DNA of 35,934 nt, from positions 1 through 35,934 of the forward strand of contig CALJIQ010000313.1 in NCBI GenBank assembly GCA_937973995.1, read 5' to 3'. The DNA comes from an uncultured Saprospiraceae bacterium. Lineage in GTDB: Bacteria > Bacteroidota > Bacteroidia > Chitinophagales > Saprospiraceae. Positions 30,601 to 33,477 of this stretch are shown piece by piece; within the stretch, counting starts at the first letter, position 1; every line of letters starts with the position of its first letter. Position numbers and translations under genes: made by a program. The notes below the pieces were generated by a model. That model searched no databases. It worked only from the letters and a program-made list of their open reading frames with translations, and was not told the origin of the DNA.

Positions 30601-31638
30601 ACAGTTATCATCCACTTCGATACCACAAGGTCTGTAAGAAGAATTGGTACTGTAGGCAGTGTTAGTATATAAATTACTTGAGGATAATACGTTGCCATCA
30701 CAACTAGTCCAGCTAAGGCTGCCACAAAAAGTACTTTGAGTAGTAGCGGCAGGAGAACCAGTAAGACATTCGGTTATATTTATACATTGGGTAGATTGAC
30801 AGTCACTACAATCCGTATAGGTTAGGCAATAGGTTCCGAAACCATCTACCGTAATATTTTGATAAGCTCCAACCGGTTTACCATCCCTTGTCCATATATA
30901 GGTATTAGGATTGCTATCTTGGCATTCTTCTCTTGGTGGTCCTGTTAATTGAAAAGCTTCGCCACAATATTCTTGATCTTGCCCTAAGTCAAAAGCACAA
31001 GCTGGTGGACTAGCAAAAGGATCTTCGATCTGCGTTAAGCAGATATTATCCATTCTTAGATAGCCAGTATCAGAACTTCCAAATACCCTAACAGTAGTTG
31101 TTCCTGTTGGCGTCATACCTGTAATGGAATAGGCTTGAAGACTTCCAGATGTATTTAAATTATTATTTATTTCTACAGACTCTGTAGCTAATACAGTACC
31201 TGCACCATTTAAAAATTGTAACCCTACGAAATGATGACCATCTGGATTTTCCACACCGGCATTCACCATAAGAGAGAATTCTATACTGGAAAAACCAACT
31301 GGAATATCTTGGTGAATTTCTCCTGTTCCTGTTAGCGGAAGGAGCCAAAGGTGAAAATTTCCGTCGATAGCATAGCTACTTGCTACACCTTTCAAAGCGT
31401 TGGAAGAATTGGTCCAATCAGAGTGGTTGAATTGAAAATCTCCATTTTTTAGTAAGTTGTTTTCACAACTTTCAAAGTACGCTTTGGAAGAAAATGCAGA
31501 GGAGTTATTTGGTCCATGAAATGCACAGAGCCAAATGAAGGCAAGACAAATGAGGAGAGTCCTTCTCGCCCTAAATTGGAATTTGTCGAACCAATTTGAA
31601 CTGTTCCAGGACTTAGATGTACAAGTAGCCATAATCAA
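9649..31638 (-). CDS. Giant multidomain surface adhesin-like protein (7329 aa): CBM-like, TED-like, PKD-like with nested CBM6/35-like, 27 DUF11, 3 HYR-like, 12 PKD-like, TSP3/EF-hand-like, 2 CLPF domains, cadherin-like, CHU_C
   Basis: Single uninterrupted ORF. Repeated YDLALIKTL...DQVTYNITITNQGxVPSNDYTV...IPAGMSFV...GGIVTW blocks (DUF11). C-terminus VVSGFSPNNDGVNDYFMIEGLQNYPANELTIFNRWGTEIFKQKGYDGKWNGTFDGLPLTDGTYFYIL (T9SS type-B sorting). Confidence 0.95.
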   Translation of the reverse strand: MIMATCTSKSWNSSNWFDKFQFRARRTLLICLAFIWLCAFHGPNNSSAFSSKAYFESCENNLLKNGDFQFNHSDWTNSSNALKGVASSYAIDGNFHLWLLPLTGTGEIHQDIPVGFSSIEFSLMVNAGVENPDGHHFVGLQFLNGAGTVLATESVEINNNLNTSGSLQAYSITGMTPTGTTTVRVFGSSDTGYLRMDNICLTQIEDPFASPPACAFDLGQDQEYCGEAFQLTGPPREECQDSNPNTYIWTRDGKPVGAYQNITVDGFGTYCLTYTDCSDCQSTQCINITECLTGSPAATTQSTFCGSLSWTSCDGNVLSSSNLYTNTAYSTNSSYRPCGIEVDDNCNVTAIDTWHCIDYHLDIPNAYTQYTRTNYSGVGLSALQAARLNWIICNYPFNQSGVAYAVWAITETGGERNAIYNEAVSAITSADGSQNSLVFYKSSVSTIQDMIQWECQSSCNITARAGSDKTICEGESVTLSAAGSNGTSPYSYSWSEGGSSENNITVQAESGSAGGGALIESVQGGYNGSGYVEFYAANGEYSEVTINAPQAGNYSFDVRYAYNTAGIVDMKLVINGTTITNSASFVGTSSGSSWEYQCFGPYYFNAGANTIRFVSNNNIGVDIDEYVLNLSGGSIATSNNLTVSPTTTTTYRVTVTDNKGCTAVDEVQVNVAQSNLNIECESNIDGQWRVENDCAVDVCDDQPVLLSVKPNGLSYQWSGPNGFSSNSEDLNLGTISASEVGNYSVTVTDANGCTANSRIAVSLKDCGPVCNLSINANGGTVCIGERANLSASSSGANGGVTYQWSTGATGSSTTVDATSGSSSYSVTVTDSEGCTATATATVVGEDCCNLSVTASGSDLCEPGSTTLNASSSGANGNVTYQWSTGATGSSTTVNVNSSSSYSVTATDADGCKSIDQVSIAIENISADAGLDKSTCKAGDCFTIGADPVGPSGTNYSWSSGVNGTIKLNGNRTDNGQIQVCPTRTTTYTLTVSNNGCTATDQVTITVGDDINANNDSFAACCGEQISGDVSSNDAGLSNEIYVMVTQPSNGTVTLSSDGSFSYQGSGDCVSDQFTYKVCNDNNPSGCCSEATVQLNILPEPTVSMQVGDPDICAGQKTTISAVAAGGLPGYTYQWDNGLGTSNSIEVMPNTATTYRVTVTDANGCEAVEEINIAPDNCRYDLALIKVLGNGQPSTVTVGDQVLYAIQIANQGEVPSNSYTVTDQIPAGMGYVTSSDGGTHSGGIVTWSNLPNLDPGQTVTIFLTLRVDDATQGDFRNWAEISKDSASDYGTTDEDSTPDANVGNDSSDGFGTDPNDPYTNHNDITLDEPAGDEDDNDYEDIAVEVNYDLALIKTLGEGQTNTVGLGDLVTYTITIANQGNVPSERYDVTDQIPAGMSFVSASDNATESGGIVTWTRLKGLDPDQTKDLSLILRVDDATQGDYRNWAEISKDGSGNYGTTDEDSTPDSNVGNDNAAGFGDDPNDPYTNHNDISLDNPTGDEDDNDYEDISVAVSYDLALVKTLGSGQSTTVGLGDLVTYSITISNQGNVASNTYTVTDLIPAGMGFVSASDFGNENGGVVTWSNLSNLNPGSTKVLSLILKVDDATQSDYRNWAEISSDSASDYGTTDEDSTPDDNLTNDPVDNHNDISLDEPAGDEDDNDYEDIQVEVEYDLALIKTLADGQPTSVTVGDLVTYNITISNQGNVPSNAYSVTDQIPAGMSFVSASDSGNESGGIVTWSNLANLNSGTTKTLALVLRVEDASKGDYRNWAEISNDSASDYGTTDEDSTPDTNVGADNEDGFGTDPNDPYTNHNDITLDEPVGDEDDNDYEDIAVIVNYDLALIKTLADGQSAVVGLGDLVTYTITIANQGNVPSERFDVTDQTPAGMSFVSASDSGVENNGIVTWTRLKGIDPGQTKELTLVLRVDDATQRDYRNWAEISKDGAANYGTTDEDSTPDSNVGNDNTSDLGSDPNDPYTNHNDITLDEPAGDEDDNDYEDILLAINYDLALVKTLGTGQSTSVNIGELVTYHITVSNQGNVPSNAYSVVDQIPTGMSFISASDGGLASGSTVTWSNLSNLNAGDTKTLVLILQVDDAAQSSYRNWAEISSDSADDYGIRDEDSTPDTDPNNDLVDNHNDITLDDLTGDEDDNDYEDIDVIVEYDLALIKTLAANQPSSVTVGEVVNYTISVTNQGNVPSNDYTVIDGIPAGMSFVAASDSGTESGGIVTWSNLPNLNPGDTKQLSITLQMDDATIGEYINRAEISDDSSEDYGTTDEDSTPDSDLNNDPVNNHNDLSLDNPTGDEDDNDIEEIEVGVEYDLALIKTLSSGQNAIVNQGDNVSYDITIANQGNVASLSYDVTDQIPDGMSFVSATDGGSESAGVVTWSDLANIPVGGTKTITLVLQVTDITKGDFRNWAEISDDSAFDYSTSDDDSTPDTNTGNDSDAGTGTDPNDPYTNHNDITLDESPGDEDDNDYEDVQAQVIYDLALIKELAPDQPATVQIGDVVVYNITIANQGNVPSNGYTVTDQIPTGMSLMTTSDNGVASGSIVTWTLPSLDPGETKIINIFLQVDNAISSDFRNWAEISSDSASDYGTTDEDSTPDSNIGNDDAAGFGTDPNDPYTNHNDITLDEPAGDEDDNDYEDIAVEINYDLSLAKALATGQSATVSLGEVVEYTITILNQGNVASNEYEVTDYIPAGMEFVAASDFGTQAGASVTWSKLSSLAPNQSKVLTISLRVIDVSVAPFENFAEISDDSSEDYGVTDEDSTPDTDPNNDSVVETDDPTPDTVPGDEDDSDIEVVEVNINYDLALVKDLAADQSGTVSLGEVVDYTITITNEGNVPSGTYAVADYIPAGMSYVAASDFGAVSGSTVNWSSLANLEPGQTKTLTISLKVEDVKLAPFNNIAEITDDSSETYGVTDGDSTPDTDPNNDPDAEDDQDPEIVDVNVLYDLALVKDLAPDQSATVALGEAVNYSITITNQGNVPSGTYDVADYIPAGMEFLSASDLGVLSGSTVTWSSLSSLAPGETKSLLLILRVTDATQAPFTNFAEITNDSSEDFGVTDTDSTPDTNPSNDPEAEDDSDPAVVDVNVIYDLALIKTLASNQAANVGIGDVVNYNITIANQGNVPSNDFSVVDQIPAGMEFVGASDFGSHSGGIVTWASLENLDPNQTKTLTLALRVIDVTLGDFRNWAEISDDSASDYGVTDEDSTPDSNTGSDGVAGTGTDPNDPFTNHNDIALDNPAGDEDDNDYEDVSADITYDLALIKELATDQATTVNLGDIVNYTITITNEGNVPSNTYSVTDAIPTGMEYVSASDFGTLSGSTVTWATLSSLDPGQTKTLTLSLRIVDAKQAPYINIAEISDDSSEDYGVTDEDSTPDSDPNNDPDSEDDQDPAVIDINVVYDLALIKTLADGQPATVGVGDIITYNITIANQGNVPSNDYTVTDQLPTGLGFIAASDSGTASGTVVTWANLPNLDPGQTKTLTLTAQVKDGLNGDYRNWAEISDDSSEDYGVTDEDSTPDTTTGNDNTDGFGIDPNDPYTNHNDITLDNPTGDEDDNDYEDITLLPVYDLALVKLLTTAPEVAEGDVASYSIVITNQGTVPSNDYVVSDYIPAGMSFVTASDGGTESGGVVTWSSLPSLDPGMIQVLTLELRMEDVNLSTTYRNWAEITDDSSEDYGVTDEDSTPDSDPANDPVTNHNDPAADTVIGDEDDNDYEDVTPIIPPPVYDLALIKTIAPGESTTLGIGDQVTYNITISNQGDVPSNAYSVIDVMPAGMSFVTASDGADHFQQTVQWGDLPSIEPGQTKVLTITLQMDDPTLNSTYRNWAEISEDSSDDYGVKDEDSTPDDNVLDDPVNNHNDPTADSVAGDEDDNDYEDITPVLPPPVYDLSLVKVLSNGQSSELGIGDQVTYSILITNQGDVASNDYSVMDVMPAGMSYVSSSDGGSFTAGTVTWANLPNLDPGQTKVLTITLQMDDPNLGTAYSNFAEITDDSSEDYGVTDEDSTPDNNPSNDPTIDHNDTAADTVTGDEDDSDVEVVTPILPEYDLSLIKTIPSGQATSLAIGDQVTYNITISNQGEVASNDYSVADYIPVGMSYVSSSTGGTESGSVVTWNNLPSIEPGKNMILSITLQMEDPTLSTYRNWAEITDDSAEDYGVTDEDSTPDNDPTNDPAFNHNDPISDTVSGDEDDNDYEDITPILPPPVYDLALIKVLADGQSSSAGIGDQVTYNIIVTNQGDVPSNDYTVVDVIPAGMSYVTASNGGTHSGGMVTWANLANLDPGQTKLLSITLQMEDPTVGGDYRNFAEITDDSSEDYGVTDEDSTPDTNPSNDPTVDHNDPTADTVTGDEDDSDYESITPIIPPPVYDLALIKTLAAGQSPSLAAGDQVTYNITITNQGDVASNDYTVIDQLPAGMSYVSSSNGGTLSGGVVTWSNLPSIEPGKNMVLTITLQMDDTSLSTYRNWAEISDDSSEDYGVTDEDSTPDADVTNDPISNHNDPTKDVVAGDEDDNDYEDVLPVQPLPVYDLALIKTLSAGQTTSVGWGALVSYDITVANQGTVNSLSYDVKDQIPAGMSYISDSSNGTYDAVNNAVTWNSLPALDPGQAIVIQMILRVDDLTKGDFRNWAEIISDSASEYNTTDEDSTPDDNIGNDNAAGIGHDTNAGNGATLNPGEDPNDLYVNHNDISLDNPAGDEDDNDYEDITVIFTYDLALIKTVASGQATALAAGDQVTYNITITNQGDVPSNAYSVADYIPAGMSFVAASDGGTHSGGVITWTGLTNLNPEQAKVLTLTLQMEDTKLTTYRNWAEITDDSSENYGVTDEDSTPDSDPTNDPTVNHNDPTADVVLGDEDDNDYEDITPILPPPVYDLALIKVLANGESGSAGAGDQVTYNIIVTNQGTVASNDYTVADVIPTGMSYVSASNGGTHSGGVVTWANLANLDPGQTKVLSITLQMDDPSLGGTYNNFAEITDDSSEDYGVTDEDSTPDTDTTNDPTVNHNDPTADTVIGDEDDSDFESITPIVPAPVYDLALIKTLASGQPTAIAEGDIVNYNITITNQGEVPSNDYTVIDQLPAGMSFVTASDGGLHSGSIVTWTNLPNIDPGKSKVLTIALRLENASLGTYRNIAEITEDSASDYGTKDEDSTTDSDLTNDFVINHNDPTADEVVGDEDDNDYEEFSPIRPSFKYDLALVKMLADGQSGAVAEGEIVNYNIFISNQGGVPSNDYVVVDLIPAGMDFVAASHGGVESGGIVSWINLPNIDPGQTEVLSLTLQLQDASIGSYRNYAEITDDSSGDYSTTDEDSTPDADPKNDPVVNHNDISADEVAGDEDDSDYEDVTSVQPVPVYDLALIKTIADGQSTSLSIGDVITYSIIVTNQGTVASNDYCVVDILPAGMSFVSASDNGVYKDGLVNWIDLPNLEPGQTNVLTIALRMDDTSYGSYRNFAEISDDSSEDYGVNDEDSTPDGNVNDDLVINHNDSNADIINGDEDDHDYEDITSNPEIIVLLECPSNLTITCNESTDPASLGQASASTNCSSGTASITYEDITTSLNNCGNTGTFVRIWTAIDACGGFNTCEQLITVIDDTPPTLSCAADITIDCAGSTDVSLTGGATASDNCSTRDDITITFNDTDKITSCGNITRTWFATDACGNTSNCIQIITIDDETAPTITCPQDITINCDQTTEPSGTGGLATATDNCTTDISIEYINQGGSIDCEIGGALLREFTATDACGNQASCKQVISVTPVVIQPNCNDFSISVSDNITICSGSTAQLSATGGVSYSWSPASSLDNPTVANPAASPTVTTTYTVVSTRADGCQAQAQVTVSIGTATITATGGKTICTNLNEFAQLSATGGVSYSWAPAIGLDDPFSANPIATPTTTTTYVVTGTDATGCTARAEVTVVANVCGVPVDPCTTFAIIDYPDRSICAGNITQLNASRGISYSWSPTTGLDKPTSANPVANPSATTTYTVTVTNAAGCTATDQITVEVTGEIVVSAGPDITFFASCPGETVTGAQLNATGGIFYEWSPAAGLNSVSIPNPIATPFGPTTYTVTVTDQNGCSSTDQVTVQVATPDCLPDCSNFTIANQPDQKICFGETAQLTASGGVLYFWSPVEGMTDPTLPNQTVRPVGTTTYTVTVTDNQGCTAVDQIRIEVESCPDPFSDIDGDGISDAIELQLGTNPTDPCSNNYTGAELCAFIQANPNSPLATADCDGGGVINGIECGEGKDPTLASDDAIQPNPIGCTGFVIYECPDKRICVGGTAQLVVNGGVSWVWSPAAGLDNPFSAVPEASPTTTTTYTVVATDANGCTASEEVVVTVMTELKVYGGEDQTICSGQVAQLDGQGGVRYQWSPTTGLSNPNIANPTANPSTTTTYTVTVTNPMGCTGTDQVTITAGGNLAANAGLDQTVCAGQSANLRATGGLTYRWSPTTGLSNSTVSNPTATPNSTTTYTVTVTDVNGCTGTDQVTVRVENNITVNAGNDATICSGQNVQLNATGGATYQWSPTTGLSNPSINNPVASPSSTTTYMVTVTDVNGCSDTDQVTVTIRNNITVNAGNDVTVCNGQSTQLNATGGASYQWSPATGLSNPSINNPMASPGSTTVYTVTITDVNGCTGTDQVTVTVGNFVAEACEDKEMCAGETTRLLVSAGTAYQWSPTASLDNPNIPAPNANPSTTTTYTVTVTGPNGCTSVDQVTLYVQTNTSANAGADISECPGVGTQLKATGGMSYEWSPKTGLDNPFSASPFANPSTTTTYTVTVMDFNGCIATDQMVYEVSTDCAPPTNCDQGLIELSETCIEDDNMARICLPFSVADVAANFTLTTSLGTVVSNHGCDFVPIQAYTYAILPSMGGSGTYMIESWTVNGNTYTGEVTNMDELTAWMQSNDPTGNWTNISDSYYILGGTPDGVYGDLIIMHEETWITTNLNPSETGQASGTLVEIDMSGRENDVLTITNNTTGCTDQVTIRTCATSPRCPEDLIEGEYDLTITECSEMAPLCLPFNADNMEDYDILVDGNPYAGILEVCTSVTSFAYTYFSIPDQGAKGPYQITKWTVNNETFNGSFNNLAELLEWMNVMDPKGNWVQDATTLAIRGGAVTNAYGKLELVQTFTRSKAILDINTKTTPNSVQMAFAEGIHAISFYNTLNGCSDEFAVSVGCASNKVPRAAGDIVEIDGEEEAILDITANDRAEEITIEITKAPQYGEAVINSDNTVSYEANEGYCNSKVADHFAYRICNGFGCDEAEVSVLVKCPAMQVVSGFSPNNDGVNDYFMIEGLQNYPANELTIFNRWGTEIFKQKGYDGKWNGTFDGLPLTDGTYFYILTDGEGNTQSGYVQINR
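10192..10677 (-). other. 'CLPF' domain copy 2 within the giant protein (approximate bounds)
   Basis: LCLPFNADNM...YTYFSIPDQGAKGPYQITKWTVNNETFNGSFNNLAELLEWMNVMDPKGNWVQDATTLAIRGGAVTNAYGKLELVQ...NTLNGCSDEFAVSVGC. Confidence 0.75.
10757..11250 (-). other. 'CLPF' domain copy 1 within the giant protein (approximate bounds)
   Basis: ICLPFSVADV...YTYAILPSMGGSGTYMIESWTVNGNTYTGEVTNMDELTAWMQSNDPTGNWTNISDSYYILGGTPDGVYGDLIIMH...NNTTGCTDQVTI. Confidence 0.75.
11330..14390 (-). repeat. 12 PKD-like repeats (xWSPxxGLxNPxxxNPxAxPxxTTTYTVTVTDxxGCTxTDQVTV), interrupted by a Ca-binding-like TSP3/EF-hand segment
   Basis: Manual count of WSP/WAP motifs after the HYR block; the insertion reads DIDGDGISDAIELQLGTNPTDPC...DCDGGGVINGIECGEGKDP (approx. 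12945-13175). Confidence 0.8.
14400..15140 (-). repeat. Three HYR-like repeats
   Basis: CPSNLTITCNESTDP...WTAIDACGGFNTCEQLITV / CAADITIDCAGSTDV...WFATDACGNTSNCIQIITI / CPQDITINCDQTTEP...FTATDACGNQASCKQVISV. Confidence 0.8.
15165..28104 (-). repeat. Tandem array of 27 DUF11 repeats, about 160 aa (480 bp) each
   Basis: Manual count of YDL[AS]L[IVA]K anchors; first Tyr codon at 28104, last repeat starts at 15618. Each unit carries a D[SA]xxDYGxTDEDSTPD-type acidic tail. Confidence 0.9.
29752..30125 (-). other. CBM6/CBM35-like domain nested in a PKD-like domain (approximate bounds)
   Basis: VQAESGSAGGGALIESVQGGYNGSGYVEFYAANGEYSEVTINAPQAGNYSFDVRYAYNTAGIVDMKLVINGTTI...FNAGANTIRFVSNNNIGVDIDEYVLNL. 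Confidence 0.65.
30262..30735 (-). other. Thioester-domain (TED)-like module (approximate bounds)
   Basis: CGSLSWTSCDGN...DTWHCIDYHLDIPNAYTQYTRTNYSGVGLSALQAARLNWIICNYPFNQSGVAYAVWAITETGG...IQWECQSSC resembles TED layout ([YFL]C-hydrophobic-[ED] ... xQxAxW). Confidence 0.5.
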
Positions 31639-32053
31639 AATTTGAAATTGGTGTAGTTCGTTAAACGATGTTCGTTTTAAGTTCTGTAAGAATCATCATG
31701 GGATGCTACTACCAAAACTTGATGTCAATTGAAGAAACTAGACTGTGTGGAGGTAAGGGGAATTTGAAATCATTTTGTGGGAAGGGGGAAAGTATTTGGA
31801 GGGAAATACTTATAACTCAAAATGATTATCCTTTCTTTTCAATCAAAAGTCATGCTCAAAAAAGGCTATACTATATATAGTAAGTTTAATTTGTGACAAT
31901 GTAATTGTGGGAAAATTTCTAATTAAAATGGTACATTCTAGAAGCAAAACTGACAATTGCCACCATATATTTGTGATAAGTTTATGGAATGACTAGGAAC
32001 TATATCGTTAGGAGGTCTATTTTCAAGAGAAATTTCCTATTTTGCTTTTTTTT

Positions 32054-32130
32054 AGGAGTCAGGCGTCAGGCGTCAGGCGTCAGGGAACACAGATACCAGT
32101 CTGACCCCTGACCCCTGATTCCTGACCCCT
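32054..32130. repeat. Miniature inverted heptamer array
   Basis: AGGAGTC-AGGCGTC-AGGCGTC-AGGCGTC (32054-32081), a ~20-nt spacer, then GACCCCT-GACCCCT-GATTCCT-GACCCCT (32103-32130). Arms are near-complementary. Confidence 0.93.
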
Positions 32131-32142
32131 TAAAAGGACGAT

Positions 32143-33453
32143 ATGAAAAACCTACCTCTTCATTGGAAGATATTAATCGGAATGGCATTAGGGGTCGTAT
32201 TTGGTTTTATAGCTGTTAATACGGGCTTAGAGGATTTTACTAGAAAATGGATAATGCCTTGGGGAAAGATATTTTTGAATTTATTAAAAATGATTGCAGT
32301 CCCTTTGATTGTAGCTTCTTTGATAAAAGGTATTAGTGACTTAAAAGATATTTCCAAATTATCTCAGATTGGTGGACGGACGATTGGTATCTATATCTTA
32401 ACTACCCTCACCGCTGTCGTCATTGGTCTATTACTGGTTAATATTATTCAACCAGGTAACGGGATTGAGGAAACCACGCGAGCGAATTTATTAGAAGGCT
32501 ATGCGGCAGATGCCACCGCAAAAATAAATACGGCTAATGAGACAGAAACTTTTAAGGATGCTCCTTTGAAGTTTATTGTGGACATGGTACCTGATAATAT
32601 TGTGGGCGCAGCTACCAGCAATAAGAACATGCTGCAAGTCATTTTCTTTGCTATCTTTTTTGGAATTGCGATGATATTAGTACCAGAGGAAAAAGTGCGT
32701 TCTGTTAAATCCTTTTTTGATGGCTTAAATGATATTGTGTTGAAGATGATTGATTTGGTGATCTTGATGGCCCCTTATGGAGTGTTTGCTTTATTGGCAG
32801 GACTGGTCGTTAATTCGCCGAGTGCGGATATTTTTGTTGCTTTAGGAAAATATGCACTGACACTGATAATTGGACTAGCCATTATGATTATCTTGTATGC
32901 AGTTGTAGTTTCTATGTTTACGGGAAAATCACCAGGTTACTTTTTCAAAGGGATTATGCCTGCGCAGTTATTGGCATTCTCCACTAGCTCAAGTGCCGCC
33001 ACACTTCCCGTAACAATGGAACGAGTGGAGGAACACTTAGGAGTAGAAAAGGAAGTAGTGAGTTTTGTCTTACCCATAGGCGCTACGGTTAATATGGATG
33101 GCACCAGCGTATATCAGGCAGTTGCTGCCGTCTTTATTGCTCAGGTTTTTGGTTTTGATTTGTCCATGATGGATCAATTGACTATTGTGTTTACGGCTAC
33201 CTTAGCTTCTATTGGTTCAGCTGCTGTACCAAGTGCAGGTATTATTATGTTGGTCATTGTATTGGAATCTATTGGTGTCCCTGCTTCTGGTATTGCCCTT
33301 ATTTTTGCAGTTGATCGTCCTTTGGATATGTGTAGAACAGTAGTGAACGTTACTGGGGATGCAGCGGTGGCGATGTTGGTCGCTAAAAGTGTTGGCAAAT
33401 TAGGTGAGCCTAAACCTAAGAATTGGGACGATCATTATGAAAAAGTGGCTTGA
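32143..33453 (+). CDS. Dicarboxylate/amino acid:cation (Na+/H+) symporter, SDF/DAACS family
   Basis: 436 aa; hydrophobic; hallmarks LLAFSTSSSAATLPVTMERVEEHLGV, VLPIGATVNMDGTSVYQAVAAVFIAQ, DRPLDMCRTVVNVTGDAAVAMLVAK. AAAGGA RBS-like sequence before the ATG. Confidence 0.95.
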   Translation: MKNLPLHWKILIGMALGVVFGFIAVNTGLEDFTRKWIMPWGKIFLNLLKMIAVPLIVASLIKGISDLKDISKLSQIGGRTIGIYILTTLTAVVIGLLLVNIIQPGNGIEETTRANLLEGYAADATAKINTANETETFKDAPLKFIVDMVPDNIVGAATSNKNMLQVIFFAIFFGIAMILVPEEKVRSVKSFFDGLNDIVLKMIDLVILMAPYGVFALLAGLVVNSPSADIFVALGKYALTLIIGLAIMIILYAVVVSMFTGKSPGYFFKGIMPAQLLAFSTSSSAATLPVTMERVEEHLGVEKEVVSFVLPIGATVNMDGTSVYQAVAAVFIAQVFGFDLSMMDQLTIVFTATLASIGSAAVPSAGIIMLVIVLESIGVPASGIALIFAVDRPLDMCRTVVNVTGDAAVAMLVAKSVGKLGEPKPKNWDDHYEKVA

Positions 33454-33477
33454 TTAATTGAGAATTGAAAATTACAA

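Noticed and set aside
10031-31348. Many 60-120 aa ORFs inside the giant gene on both strands (e.g. 16438-16797, 17137-17481, 13606-13803, 15609-15827)
   Set aside because: Antisense or out-of-frame shadows of the repetitive DUF11/PKD sequence. They recur once per repeat because the DNA is repeated.
31966-31973. TATATTTG resembling the Bacteroidota -7 promoter motif (TAnnTTTG) upstream of the symporter
   Set aside because: No convincing -33 TTG at proper spacing was found, and the region is AT-rich; not called.
32143-33453. Naming the symporter gltP or dctA
   Set aside because: The SDF family is clear but substrate (glutamate/aspartate versus C4-dicarboxylate) cannot be assigned from sequence reading alone.
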